Shown: positions 1 through 8,523, counted from the stretch's first letter. The stretch is DNA of 64,000 bases from an uncultured Phascolarctobacterium sp. (GCF_934190775.1 NZ_CAKPTG010000014.1:8600-72599), one strand, 5' to 3'. Made by a program: numbers and translations. Notes: generated by a model not told the origin, from the letters alone.

Positions 1-676
1 ATAAAGCATAAAACTGCCAGGTGTGCATAGCCTCCTTCACAGTGTACTGCACATGCTCAGGCATCTGCGCTTTAAACTGTCCCTTGCCTGCTACAGTTTC
101 CTGCTTCGGCGGCTCCAGATAAAGCGCGGAAGCAGTCATAACTACTGCATAAATGCAGGCCAAAATCACAAAGTTTTCTACCAGGCCGTATTTAGCAATC
201 AAAATCTGCATCAACGGACCTGCAACGAGGCTGGCAAAGCCGAAGCCCATAATCGCCAGGCCAGTTGCGAGACCACGATTATTTGGGAACCACTTCACCA
301 GTGTAGACACCGGCGTAATATAGCCTGTTCCCAGACCAATACCGCCGATAACGCCGTAAAAAAGATATAACAGCAGCAGGCTGTGCTGTGTCAGTGCATA
401 GGCTGTACCCAGCAAACCGCTTATGAAAAAGCACATGGATATCAAACCGCTGCGGCGAGGACCGTATTTTTCAACATACGTTCCCAAAAAGCCTGCGGAA
501 GTACCCAGGAACAAAATCGCCAGCGAAAAGGTCCAGGTAACCTCCTTCAGCGAAAAACCCATAGCCTGCATAATAGGCTTCGTCAGTACACTCCATGCGT
601 ATACGCTGCCAATGCTGATGTGAATGCCGATGGCTGCCAGCACGATCAGCCATCTGTTTTTTGTCTGTTGCATCAT
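1..676 (-). CDS. MFS transporter, OFA (oxalate/formate antiporter-like) family, 3' part missing
   Basis: The first 225 residues of an inner-membrane major facilitator protein; the C-terminal half lies beyond the left edge. The start is ATG at 676 (a second ATG follows directly) behind AGAGAGG. Hydrophobic helices alternate with short loops. The stretch TPVSTLVKWFPNNRG followed by LATGLAIMGFGFASLVAGP fits the OFA subgroup, whose studied members exchange oxalate, formate, lactate or related small carboxylates. Substrate cannot be read from this piece. A ZTP riboswitch and terminator precede it, which links it to one-carbon/purine status and makes formate a reasonable guess (inference). Family call fairly sure, substrate not. 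Confidence 0.85.
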   Translation of the reverse strand, partial: MMQQTKNRWLIVLAAIGIHISIGSVYAWSVLTKPIMQAMGFSLKEVTWTFSLAILFLGTSAGFLGTYVEKYGPRRSGLISMCFFISGLLGTAYALTQHSLLLLYLFYGVIGGIGLGTGYITPVSTLVKWFPNNRGLATGLAIMGFGFASLVAGPLMQILIAKYGLVENFVILACIYAVVMTASALYLEPPKQETVAGKGQFKAQMPEHVQYTVKEAMHTWQFYAL

Positions 677-737
677 GAATACCTCTCTTTATAAGTATTA
701 CCTAGTCACCCGGGCTTTCTCTTTTGCTCCTTATAAA

Positions 738-769
738 GAAAAAACGTCTGGGCGATTTTGCCCAGACGG
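738..769 (-). terminator. Intrinsic terminator of the ZTP riboswitch
   Basis: On the minus strand a perfect 9-bp stem (CGTCTGGGC/GCCCAGACG, 745-753 with 761-769) is followed by six T. The upstream arm is the same CGTCTGGGC that forms the conserved 3' part of the aptamer, so ligand binding and termination exclude each other: an ON switch. Confidence 0.9.
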
Positions 770-845
770 TCGGCGCATACATTCATCTGCCTCCACGTGG
801 TCAATTCCACTTATCCGTCAGAAAGCAGACTGCATTAGGTTATGA
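755..845 (-). ncRNA. ZTP/ZMP (pfl) riboswitch aptamer
   Basis: The minus strand carries the hallmark segments of the pfl/ZTP class in order: CTGACGGA, GTGGAATT-ACCACGTG hairpin, then GCCGACCGTCTGGGC. This closely matches the layout I know for the Fusobacterium ZTP aptamer. ZTP riboswitches sense AICAR 5'-phosphates, which build up when 10-formyl-tetrahydrofolate is short, and switch on purine, folate and one-carbon genes. Here the downstream gene is an OFA-type transporter. Confidence 0.88.
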
Positions 846-849
846 CTCT

Positions 850-877
850 ATTATACATGATTTTTGCCAGATGTCAA
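850..877 (-). promoter_or_regulatory. Sigma-A type promoter of the riboswitched MFS gene
   Basis: TTGACA (872-877) and TATAAT (850-855) spaced by 16 bp on the minus strand, directly upstream of the ZTP aptamer. Confidence 0.85.
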
Positions 878-1090
878 CATATAGTATCTGGTTAATATTT
901 TGATACTATATAGTGTAGGAAAAAAGCCCCCTTCCCCTATGGGGCACAACCCTCAGTCATCGCCTACGGCGATGCCAGCTCCCTTGCAGGGAGCATATAT
1001 AAAGTTAGAGTTTCAATATATCATTATATCTTCCCTGAAAGGGAAAGTGGCTGCGAGCTTTGCGAGCAGACGGAAGGGTTGCGATATATC

Positions 1091-1390
1091 AATTGCGATG
1101 CTTTTGCTTCCCCCTTCCGCCTCACTTCGTTCGGCACCTTCCCCAAGGGGCAGGCAAGACTAATAGCTTTTTCGTTAAACTTCATTAGCACATTCTTGGT
1201 TCCCCCTTGGGGGAACTGTCGCGCTAGCGACTAAAGGGGGCACATGTCATAATACACAACTTGCTAAGCGATTCGCGGGAAAATTTTTCGTTGCAACGCG
1301 ATATATCAATTGCGACGCACACAACCCCTCTCCGTCATCGCTTCGCGATGCCACCTCTCCCCTAGGAGAGGCTAGAAGGCTAGCAGAAAG
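1091..1390. repeat. Direct repeat copy A (about 300 bp)
   Basis: Copy A begins AATTGCGATGCTTTTGCTTC and reappears at 1584 with a constant offset of 493 bp and only a few substitutions. It contains three palindromic blocks. It carries no protein signature and may be a mobilised non-autonomous element or a local duplication. Confidence 0.85.
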
Positions 1391-1583
1391 CCATGACGAG
1401 CAATTAATATATCGTGTAAGGAATAGCAATTTTAGCAAATGAGTGCTTGGAAGCACAGGAACAAGGGGACGTAACTTACTGTTACCATCTGACAAATTTT
1501 ACCGAAGTTCCGTCTTGCTTCCGCACGAAATTTGCGTTATGCCCTAAGGCATAGGAAAATTGCTACTGACTGGAGCGATATTT

Positions 1584-1883
1584 AATTGCGATGCTTTTGC
1601 TTCCCCCTTCCGCCTCACTTCGTTCGGCACCTTCCCCAAGGGGCAGGCAAGACTAATAGCTTTTTCGTTAAACTTCATTAGCACATTCTTGGTTCCCCCT
1701 CGGGGGAACTGTCGCGCTAGCGACTAAAGGGGGCACATGTCATAATACATAATTCGCCAAGCGATTCGCGGGAAAATTTTTCGTTGCAACGCGATATATC
1801 AATTGCGATGCACACAACCCCTCTCCGTCATCGCTTCGCGATGCCACCTTTCCCCTAGGAGAGGCAAGAAGGACAGCAGAACG
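1584..1883. repeat. Direct repeat copy B (about 300 bp)
   Basis: Second copy of the 1091-1390 unit, colinear without visible indels. It ends near the terminator of the feo operon. Confidence 0.85.
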
Positions 1884-1893
1884 CTCTAACAAA

Positions 1894-1925
1894 CACAAAA
1901 AGAGCCGCGCGAACGCGCGGCCCTT
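1894..1925 (-). terminator. Terminator of the feo operon
   Basis: On the minus strand a GC-only stem, GCCGCGC with GCGCGGC around a GTTC loop (1904-1921), is followed by CTTTTTG. It lies just after the Cys-rich peptide gene. Confidence 0.88.
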
Positions 1926-1945
1926 CAATACTCATCATACTAAAA

Positions 1946-2116
1946 TTATTTCTTACGAAGATTTACAGTTGTCGTATGCTTGCAATGCGGGCAGCAAGCC
2001 TTACCGCCGCCGGCATCACAGCCAATGCAGCCACCAGTTTTATGTGCCTTGATGACCTGCTTGGATGCCAAATACACACAACCAACAATAATCAGACCAA
2101 TAATCCAGGTTGCCAT
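1946..2116 (-). CDS. FeoB-associated Cys-rich membrane protein (56 aa)
   Basis: A short protein starting MATWIIGLIIVGCVYLASKQ: one N-terminal transmembrane helix (about residues 3-18) followed by a cytosolic tail rich in Cys and His (CIGCDAGGGKACCPHCKH, residues 30-47). This is the layout of the small FeoB-associated Cys-rich membrane proteins found next to feoB in many Firmicutes, thought to help ferrous iron transfer. ATG 2116 has GAGGTG upstream. It starts 14 bp after feoB ends and is last in the operon. Confidence 0.88.
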   Translation of the reverse strand: MATWIIGLIIVGCVYLASKQVIKAHKTGGCIGCDAGGGKACCPHCKHTTTVNLRKK

Positions 2117-2130
2117 ACGAAACACCTCTT

Positions 2131-4278
2131 TTATTTTGCATCAATACTCATAACAGTCTCTTTGTTATATTTCTTAGCAGGACGGAAGAGCAGATACAGG
2201 AACGCAATCAGGAAAACAACAGCTACACCAGTACCGAAGCTGAACGCTTCACCACCGACAAACACTCTGCCGAACTGGTAAACCATCAGGCAGATGCTGT
2301 AAGCATACAGGTTTTGGAAGAGGATAGTTGCCCAAGTCCACTTCTTGCTGTTCATCTCCTGGCTCATAGTGGAAATCGCTGCCAGGCAGGGAGAATCCAG
2401 CAGGTTGAACACCAGGAAGGAGAACGCTGCAACCGCACTCGGGAAGAACGCCATAACAGCAGTCCACAAATCAGGCTCATCCTCAGCTGCATCAGCCAGA
2501 CCGGAAAGAATAGCCATCGTGCTGACAATAGACTCCTTAGCCACAAAGCCGGAGAAGGCAGCAGCCACAGCCTGCCAGCTGTCAAAGCCCAGAGGAGCAA
2601 AGATAGGAGCAAGACCGTTACCGATGTAGGCAACAAAGCTCTTTTCGGTATCAACCATAGCAACAGAGCCTTCGTCAACACCAAAGCTTGCCAGGAACCA
2701 CATAACAACGCAGCACAGGAAGATAATAGTACCGGCTTTTTTCAGGAAGCCCGCAACACGCTCCCAGGTATGCAGCAGCACGTTCTTGGCAGCAGGCAGA
2801 TGATACGGCGGCAGCTCCATAACGAACGGAGCAGGATCACCGGCAAACAGCTCAGTCTTTTTCAGAATGATGCAAGCAGTAATTACAGCGAAGAAGCCGA
2901 CAAAGTACATAATCGGAGCCATGTACCAGTCACCGCCCATAATAGCGCCGGAAAGCAAAGCAATAACAGGCAGCTTAGCGCCACAGGGGATAAAGGTTGT
3001 AGTCATGATAGTCAGACGACGGTCGGTTTCGTTTTCAATAGTACGAGAAGCCATGATACCCGGTACGCCGCAGCCTGCAGAAATCAGCAGAGGAATGAAG
3101 CTCTTGCCGCTCATGCCAAACTGACGGAAGAAACGGTCCATAATAAAGGCAACACGCGCCATATAACCGCAGTCCTCCAAGAAGCTCAACAGCAGGAAGA
3201 CAATTGCCATCTGCGGAGCAAAGCCAATCGGTGCGCCAATGCCGCCGATGATACCGTCAACAACAAGAGATACCAGCCAATCCTCACATTCGGCAGCCTC
3301 CATGTGCTCCTGCACCCAAGGCTGAATCCATTCGCCGAACAGTGTATCATTAGTGAAGTCGGTTACAACAGTACCTACAGTTTCTACAGCAATGTAGTAA
3401 ACCAGGAACATAATAATCGCAAAAATCGGCAGTGCCAGGAAACGGTTGGTTACAATGCTGTCGATTTTATCAGAAATCGTCAGACCGGTCTGACCTTTGA
3501 CAACAGCCTTGCCCATCAGCTCGCCAATGTAGTTATAACGCTCATTGGTAATAATGCTTTCGGAATCATCATCCATTGCTTCCTCGCAGGCTGCAATGAT
3601 TTCCTCAATCTTAGCTTGTTCACCCTCACTCAGGCCCAAAGCAGCAGCAATTTTCTTATCGCGCTCAAACAGCTTTACCAGCAGCCAGCGTTCGCTAATA
3701 CCGTGAACCTTGTTGCCTGCTTCGCGGGCAATAGCTGTCAATGCATTCTCAACCTCGCTGCTGAAGCGCATATACTTCGGTGCAGCACTGCCGACAGCCT
3801 TAATAGCCTTTTCAGCAGCCTCACCGGTGCCTTCACCCTGCAGTGCGGAGGTTTCCACAATCTCGCAGCCAAGCTCGGCAGCCAGCTTAGCGGTATCAAT
3901 TTTATCGCCGTTCTTGCGCACGATATCAATCATGTTCAACGCAATAGTTACGGGATAACCCATCTCCATAACCTGAGTAGTCAGATACAGGTTACGTTCG
4001 ATGTTAGAGCCGTCAACCAGATTCAGTACACCGTCAACATCGTTTTGCAGCAGATAGTTACGGGAAACAACCTCCTCCAGAGTATACGGAGACAGGGAGT
4101 AAATACCGGGCAAGTCGGTAATAATTACATCATCATGACCTTTGAGGCCGCCTTCTTTTTTCTCTACAGTTACGCCAGGCCAGTTACCAACATATTGGTT
4201 GGAACCGGTCAAATCATTAAACATTGTTGTTTTGCCGCAGTTAGGGTTACCAATCAGGGCAATCTTGATCTGTTTCAT
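2131..4278 (-). CDS. feoB: Ferrous iron transport protein B
   Basis: Inner-membrane Fe(II) transporter of 715 residues. The N-terminal GTPase domain shows G1 GNPNCGKT (residues 10-17), G3 DLPG (55-58) and G4 NMID (near 115); a helical GDI-like linker follows, then a polytopic core with the gating motif SCG-like ISAGCGVPGIMASRT and a later second half-repeat. Length is within the family range. It follows feoA by 13 bp and is followed by the Cys-rich peptide, so feoA-feoA-feoB-Cys peptide form one minus-strand operon, driven from a region rich in GTTAG/CTAAC repeats. Confidence 0.97.
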   Translation of the reverse strand: MKQIKIALIGNPNCGKTTMFNDLTGSNQYVGNWPGVTVEKKEGGLKGHDDVIITDLPGIYSLSPYTLEEVVSRNYLLQNDVDGVLNLVDGSNIERNLYLTTQVMEMGYPVTIALNMIDIVRKNGDKIDTAKLAAELGCEIVETSALQGEGTGEAAEKAIKAVGSAAPKYMRFSSEVENALTAIAREAGNKVHGISERWLLVKLFERDKKIAAALGLSEGEQAKIEEIIAACEEAMDDDSESIITNERYNYIGELMGKAVVKGQTGLTISDKIDSIVTNRFLALPIFAIIMFLVYYIAVETVGTVVTDFTNDTLFGEWIQPWVQEHMEAAECEDWLVSLVVDGIIGGIGAPIGFAPQMAIVFLLLSFLEDCGYMARVAFIMDRFFRQFGMSGKSFIPLLISAGCGVPGIMASRTIENETDRRLTIMTTTFIPCGAKLPVIALLSGAIMGGDWYMAPIMYFVGFFAVITACIILKKTELFAGDPAPFVMELPPYHLPAAKNVLLHTWERVAGFLKKAGTIIFLCCVVMWFLASFGVDEGSVAMVDTEKSFVAYIGNGLAPIFAPLGFDSWQAVAAAFSGFVAKESIVSTMAILSGLADAAEDEPDLWTAVMAFFPSAVAAFSFLVFNLLDSPCLAAISTMSQEMNSKKWTWATILFQNLYAYSICLMVYQFGRVFVGGEAFSFGTGVAVVFLIAFLYLLFRPAKKYNKETVMSIDAK

Positions 4279-4291
4279 CTTTCCCCTCCAA

Positions 4292-4513
4292 TTATTCTAC
4301 AACGATATGCTCGGCCTCACCGTTACGCAGTGTCAGCTCATAACCACGCACGGTTACCTCCACCGGATCGCCCAACGGTGCAACCTTGCGTACGAATACG
4401 CTCACACCCTTAGTCACGCCCATATCCATAATACGTCTTTTTACCGCACCCTCGCCAACAAGCTTGGCAACGGTAACTGTTTCACCAACAGGAACTTCTT
4501 TTAATGTTTTCAT
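4292..4513 (-). CDS. feoA: FeoA-type SH3-like protein (second of two)
   Basis: Small cytosolic FeoA-domain protein, partner and regulator of FeoB. The sequence KRRIMDMGVTKG and the closing GYELTLRNGEAEHIVVE are typical. The longest frame opens at 4531, but GGAGGA sits six bases before the internal ATG at 4513 (MKTLKEVPVG), so I use that start: 73 residues. Overlaps or touches the preceding feoA paralogue. Confidence 0.9.
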   Translation of the reverse strand: MKTLKEVPVGETVTVAKLVGEGAVKRRIMDMGVTKGVSVFVRKVAPLGDPVEVTVRGYELTLRNGEAEHIVVE

Positions 4514-4530
4514 AGCATCCTCCACATACA

Positions 4531-4743
4531 TCAGATAAATATTTTAGCTGCCATCTGCTTGCTCAGGGCAATGCGGGCATCCTTCACATTGACGATAAGA
4601 TTACCGTCAATTTCAGAAATAACAGTAACAGCTGAGCCTTCTACAAAGCCCAGGTTAGCTAAAAAGCGTTTGATTTCATCCTTGCCGCGAACAGCGCTGA
4701 TCTTGTTAGTCTCGCCGCGACGGGCCATTAATAAAGGCATCAT
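4531..4743 (-). CDS. feoA: FeoA-type SH3-like protein (first of two)
   Basis: First gene of the feo operon, about 70 residues, FeoA fold: MARRGETNKI, then FLANLGFVEGSAVTVISEI and NLIVNVKDARIALSKQMAAKI. The start is one of two adjacent ATGs (4743 or 4740) behind GGAGGG; the frame can be read further upstream but without a site. Having two feoA genes in series is common in Firmicutes and lets two different FeoA proteins contact one FeoB. They are clearly paralogues, not copies. Confidence 0.88.
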   Translation of the reverse strand: MMPLLMARRGETNKISAVRGKDEIKRFLANLGFVEGSAVTVISEIDGNLIVNVKDARIALSKQMAAKIFI

Positions 4744-4763
4744 AATTCCCTCCAAAGAATTTG

Positions 4764-4823
4764 TTAGCAGATACTAACTTGATACGATTTTTTTAGTAGT
4801 TAGGCATTCCTAACTACTATTGA
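4764..4823 (-). promoter_or_regulatory. Probable metalloregulator operators before feoA
   Basis: Two inverted repeats lie just upstream of feoA: GTTAG-N6-CTAAC (about 4764-4779) and a perfect 10-bp AGTAGTTAGG-CATT-CCTAACTACT (about 4797-4820). Paired TTAGG/CCTAA half-sites resemble DtxR/IdeR/MntR-family operators more than a classic Fur box. The regulator is not in the window; assignment is inference. Confidence 0.6.
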
Positions 4824-4910
4824 AAGTTTACGTCAGCTATAAAATTTTGTCAAGCATTTTTTGTAAAATCCTATGCTAATTTACAAATTTAGTTAGCTTG
4901 TGCTGTCATG

Positions 4911-4953
4911 TTTACAAAAAATATCGGCTGACTTTATAGTCAGCCGACGTAAA
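4911..4953 (-). terminator. Terminator of the P-type ATPase gene
   Basis: Minus-strand stem CGGCTGAC/GTCAGCCG (4925-4932 with 4939-4946), extended by flanking GTTTAC/GTAAAC, with a TTTTTT run inside the lower 3' arm. Confidence 0.8.
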
Positions 4954-4983
4954 CCAAACTAGCATATTAGCTATAGCTTTTTA

Positions 4984-7900
4984 TTATATCTTTTTGTAGA
5001 GAATACGGATAGAATTCAGTACGCACAGCAGCGATACGCCGGTATCCGCAAAGACTGCTGCCCACATGGAAGCATAACCCATAAGGCCTGCAATCATGAT
5101 GACAACCTTCACTGCCAAAGCGAAAATTACATTCTGCCAGGCAATCGCACCTGTTGCACGCGCAATCGCAATCGCTTGCGGAATAGCCTTCACTTCGGAA
5201 TTCATGAACACAACGTCTGCAGCCTCAATCGCAGCGTCTGCGCCGCTGCCCATAGCAGCGCCGGCATCTGCACCAGCCAGAACAGGCGCATCGTTAATGC
5301 CATCACCGACGAACATAACCGGGCCGTACTTGTTACGCAGCATGTTCAGCTCGCTGAGCTTATCCTGCGGCAGCAGCTGAGCGCGCACCTCGTCAATGCC
5401 TGCTTCCTTAGCCACAGCCTGCGCTTCCTTCTGCGCATCGCCGGTGAGCATAGCAGTTACCAGGCCTTGTGCCTTCAAAGAAGCAATTGCTTCCTTGGCA
5501 TCCTCCTTCAAGGTATCGTTAATCAGCAGTTGGCCCATGTATAAGCCATTGTCGGCAACAAGCACCTCACTACCGCTTTCGGTAGGAGTGTAGCCGCCGT
5601 ATTCAACGTTAAAGCGTTGCAGCAGCTTGGTATTGCCGCACAGAACCTTGCGTGCGCCAAAGTACGCAACCAGGCCTTCGCCGGCAATTTCTTCAAACTT
5701 ATCAGGACGTACAAGCTCAAGCTTTTCAGCCTTAGCAGCCTCTACGATGCTTACAGCAATCGGGTGGGTAGAAACAAGCTCTGCACTTGCGCACAGGCGC
5801 AGCAGCTCGTCGGCATTCATGCCTTCGGCAGCATTAACCTTCTGCAGTACGAAGTTACCCTTGGTAACGGTACCGGTTTTATCCATAACTACGGCAGCAA
5901 TGTTTTTCAAAGCCTCCATAGCAACGCCGCCCTTAAAGAGAATGCCATACTTGGAGCCGGCGCCGATACCGGAGAAGAAGGCCAGCGGCACGCTCAGCAC
6001 CAGTGCGCAGGGGCAGCTGATAACGAGGAAGGTCAGCGCAGTGTAAATCCATTTATTCCAGTCGCCGGTAATCAGGGACGGAATCACAGCAGTCAGTACT
6101 GCAGCAGCAACAACAAACGGAGTATAGATACGTGCGAAGCGGGTAATAAAACGGTCAATGGTCGGCTTGCTGGCAGCAGCGTTCTCCACGCTGTCCAGAA
6201 TTCGGGTTACCATGGACTCCTCCAGAACCTTTTCTACACGGATTTTCAGCATACCGGAGGTATTAACGCAGCCGGAAACAACCTCATCGCCGTATTTGCG
6301 TTTTACAGGCACAGGCTCACCGGTTACCGGAGAGGTATCTACCAGGCTTTCGCCTTCAATAACAACGCCATCCAGAGGAATACGGTCGCCTACGCGTACC
6401 AGCAGAATGTCGCCTACGTGTGCGTCAGCGGCAGGAATAACCTTCACCTCTTCGCCTACCAGCAGGTTGACAACCTCAGGACGCAGGTCAACAGCGTCCA
6501 TAATCTGGCCACGGCTCTTTTCTACCGCACGCTGCTCAAAATATTCGCCCACGCGATAGAAGAACATAACGCCAACAGCCTCTTCCCAGGCCTGAATAGC
6601 AAACGCACCCAATGTTGCAACGGTCATGAGGAAGTTTTCGTCAAATACATTACCCTTCGCAATATTCTTCAAGGCAGTCAGCACAATGCGTCCGCCCAGC
6701 AGAATATAAGCAAAAATCAGGAAGTACATATGATACGCTTCCGGCACCAAGCCCAGCCATTCGGTGATGATGAACACAGCACCGCCCAGTACGATTTCGA
6801 TAATCGTCTGCTTTTCGCTCAGTTCGGAGAGGATACCGCCGGATTTTTTGCGTTCCTCCAGCTCAGGCGCCAGAGAAGGCTTGCTTTCAGCCTCCAGCAG
6901 CACAACGCCCTCTTCTACCTTATCGGTTACAGCCTGCATTTTCTCCAGCAAACCGTTGTAATTCTTAGCACTTACGCGCAGCTTTTTCGTAGTAAAGGTC
7001 AGGGTAGCTTCATCAATCTCAGGCATAGCGTTCAACGCACGTTCAATCTTGGCACCGCAGTTAGCGCAGTCCAGATTCTGCACCAGATATACTCTGCTCT
7101 TACCGCCCAAATTAGGACGACGGTCACGCGGTACTACCACTACGTCGGATTCAATGGAGGTACAGATTTTCTGAATTTCCGGCAGCAAAGCCTCGTGGTC
7201 AGCAGCGCTGAGGCGCAGCTGCTTGGTAGCAAAGCTTACGTTGGCATAGGTTACGCCCGGCAGCTCTTTGATTTTGTATTCCATCTTGGCAGCGCAGTTA
7301 GCACAGCCAAGGTTTTGCAGAATATATACACGTTTTACCTTGTCGGCATCCGGCATACGGCAGGTGCAATTAGCCAGGCTTTCACCGCACACATCGCAGT
7401 ATTCCTCATGCGGATGGCAGATTTCGCAATTACAGTCAGCAGGATGACCGGGAACGTGATGTCCATGTGCGTGAGCGTGCTCATGTCCGTGGTCGTGTCC
7501 ACAACCGCACTCGTCACCGTGCGCGTGAGCATGTTCGTGGTCATGCTCGTGGTCATGTCCGCAACCGCATTCGTCACCATGTGCATGAGAATGTTCATGT
7601 TCATGTTCATGTTCATGTTCATGTTCATGTTCATGCTCGTGATCATGTCCACAACCGCATTCGTCACCATGTGCATGAGAATGTTCATGTTCATGCTCAT
7701 GGTCATGTCCGCAACCGCACTCGTCACCATGCGCGTGGGAATGTTCATGCTCATGATCATGTCCGCAACCGCACTCGTCACCGTGCGCGTGGGAATGTTC
7801 ATGCTCATGATCATGTCCGCAACCACATTCGTCACCGTGTGCGTGAGCGTGCTCATGTCCGTGGTCATGTCCGCAACCGCACTCGTCACCATGTGCATGA

Positions 7901-8310
7901 GCATGTTCATGCTCATGTCCGTGGTCGTGACCGCAGCCACACTCATCGCCATGTGCGTGAGCGTGTTCATGCTCGTGGTCATGTCCGCAACCGCATTCGT
8001 CGCCATGTGCATGAGAATGTTCTTCATGCTCATGTCCGTAGTCGTGTCCACAGCAGCAGTCATCACCATGCTCATGGGAATGTTCTTCATGGTCATGTTC
8101 ATGATCGTGGCCGCAACCGCAGGCATCACCGTGAGTGTGCTTGGGCACATGTCCCATAGTTTTGTGATCATGATCCTTGCCGCAGTGACCGCAGGTGCAG
8201 CCTTCTGGATGCTTGCTGTAATCTTCTACACTATTAATATGACCGTCGATGTGTCTGAAAGCTCGTACATCGCCGGCACCATTACGGATATCCTCTAAAT
8301 CTTGCTTCAT
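4984..8310 (-). CDS. P1B-type metal ATPase (ZntA/CadA-like) with long His/Cys repeat tail
   Basis: Metal-exporting P-type ATPase, 1108 residues against about 600-750 for usual relatives. Start: ATG 8310 behind AAGGTGG (the frame is open to a GTG at 8322). Residues 30-310 are a metal-binding tail with eleven HGD-x-CGCGHD units separated by HEHEH runs. Then come two heavy-metal-associated domains, each with CANC (ILQNLGCANC, LVQNLDCANC), eight helices, CPC in SCPCALVLS, phosphorylation DKTGT, HP in STHPIAV, and hinge GDGINDAP. The end FADTGVSLLCVLNSIRI points to the Zn/Cd/Pb (P1B-2) group rather than copper. Single-gene unit with its own promoter and terminator; the promoter holds ArsR/SmtB-like palindromes. 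Confidence 0.93.
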   Translation of the reverse strand: MKQDLEDIRNGAGDVRAFRHIDGHINSVEDYSKHPEGCTCGHCGKDHDHKTMGHVPKHTHGDACGCGHDHEHDHEEHSHEHGDDCCCGHDYGHEHEEHSHAHGDECGCGHDHEHEHAHAHGDECGCGHDHGHEHEHAHAHGDECGCGHDHGHEHAHAHGDECGCGHDHEHEHSHAHGDECGCGHDHEHEHSHAHGDECGCGHDHEHEHEHSHAHGDECGCGHDHEHEHEHEHEHEHEHEHSHAHGDECGCGHDHEHDHEHAHAHGDECGCGHDHGHEHAHAHGHHVPGHPADCNCEICHPHEEYCDVCGESLANCTCRMPDADKVKRVYILQNLGCANCAAKMEYKIKELPGVTYANVSFATKQLRLSAADHEALLPEIQKICTSIESDVVVVPRDRRPNLGGKSRVYLVQNLDCANCGAKIERALNAMPEIDEATLTFTTKKLRVSAKNYNGLLEKMQAVTDKVEEGVVLLEAESKPSLAPELEERKKSGGILSELSEKQTIIEIVLGGAVFIITEWLGLVPEAYHMYFLIFAYILLGGRIVLTALKNIAKGNVFDENFLMTVATLGAFAIQAWEEAVGVMFFYRVGEYFEQRAVEKSRGQIMDAVDLRPEVVNLLVGEEVKVIPAADAHVGDILLVRVGDRIPLDGVVIEGESLVDTSPVTGEPVPVKRKYGDEVVSGCVNTSGMLKIRVEKVLEESMVTRILDSVENAAASKPTIDRFITRFARIYTPFVVAAAVLTAVIPSLITGDWNKWIYTALTFLVISCPCALVLSVPLAFFSGIGAGSKYGILFKGGVAMEALKNIAAVVMDKTGTVTKGNFVLQKVNAAEGMNADELLRLCASAELVSTHPIAVSIVEAAKAEKLELVRPDKFEEIAGEGLVAYFGARKVLCGNTKLLQRFNVEYGGYTPTESGSEVLVADNGLYMGQLLINDTLKEDAKEAIASLKAQGLVTAMLTGDAQKEAQAVAKEAGIDEVRAQLLPQDKLSELNMLRNKYGPVMFVGDGINDAPVLAGADAGAAMGSGADAAIEAADVVFMNSEVKAIPQAIAIARATGAIAWQNVIFALAVKVVIMIAGLMGYASMWAAVFADTGVSLLCVLNSIRILYKKI
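7446..8140 (-). repeat. In-frame His/Cys tandem repeat of the ATPase
   Basis: Eleven units coding HGD(E/A/D)C(G/C)CGHD joined by (HE)n or HAHA linkers. The longest linker, near 7595-7637, is an uninterrupted run of 6-bp ATGTTC-type units, a classic slippage site. Synonymous changes differ between units, so the array is not freshly duplicated everywhere. Confidence 0.9.
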
Positions 8311-8345
8311 TATATCTACCACCTTTCTTTTTAGGTTGTCTCACT

Positions 8346-8369
8346 ACTCATATGAGTATTCATTCATAT
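8346..8369 (-). promoter_or_regulatory. Palindromic operator in the ATPase leader
   Basis: Perfect ACTCATATGAGT (8346-8357) overlaps a second inverted repeat ATATGA-N8-TCATAT (8350-8369). Both look like ArsR/SmtB-type sites and lie between promoter and start codon. Confidence 0.6.
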
Positions 8370-8429
8370 ATTGTGTAAAAAATAATAGGAAAGGTGACAA
8401 CACCTTTCAGTAAATTCTTTGATACCTAT

Positions 8430-8463
8430 ATTATAACACAAATAACGTATGAGTCAATACTCA
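8430..8463 (-). promoter_or_regulatory. Promoter with overlapping TGAGT-CAAT-ACTCA operator
   Basis: TATAAT at 8430-8435 with TTGACT 16 bp upstream. The -35 lies inside the perfect inverted repeat TGAGTCAATACTCA (8450-8463), where a bound repressor would block RNA polymerase. A short AAAGGTG/CACCTTT hairpin at 8390-8407 follows in the leader. Confidence 0.7.
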
Positions 8464-8493
8464 CTTGTAAAATTAGTGATAAAAATTCCTAAG

Positions 8494-8523
8494 AAAAAAA
8501 TGGGTACAGCATTCGCCGTACCC
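8494..8523 (-). terminator. Terminator of the cobalamin-riboswitched ABC operon
   Basis: Stem GGGTAC/GTACCC (8502-8507 with 8518-8523), loop CATTCG-containing, followed on the minus strand by ATTTTTTT. Confidence 0.85.

Larger units (their letters stand above)
900..1890. repeat. Gene-free region made of palindromic repeat elements
   Basis: No credible gene is seen. The region is a series of GC-rich palindromic blocks of 40-70 bp near 926-995, 1033-1080, 1105-1160, 1200-1245 and 1325-1375, then copies of the last three. Typical parts are CCCCTCTCCGTCATCGC, CTTCGCGATG and CCTAGGAGAGG, i.e. a stem flanked by C-rich/G-rich arms. When translated they give the low-complexity peptide SPRGEVASRSDDGEG, which I take as a repeat artefact. 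Confidence 0.75.

Noticed and set aside
1247..1928. Two minus-strand frames containing LASPRGEVASRSDDGEG
   Set aside because: They arise from the palindromic repeats and their copies; no SD, no start context.
2110..4413. Long plus-strand frame (767 codons) opposite feoB
   Set aside because: Shadow of feoB; composition (Asn/His/Gln-rich), no SD and no family features.
7446..8140. Possible CRISPR-like regular repeats
   Set aside because: In-frame coding repeats with variable linkers; no constant repeat with unique spacers.
5617..8298. Plus-strand frame of 893 codons and further frames through the His repeat
   Set aside because: Antisense of the ATPase; the Val/Met/Arg-rich repeats are the translation of the His/Cys repeat in other frames.
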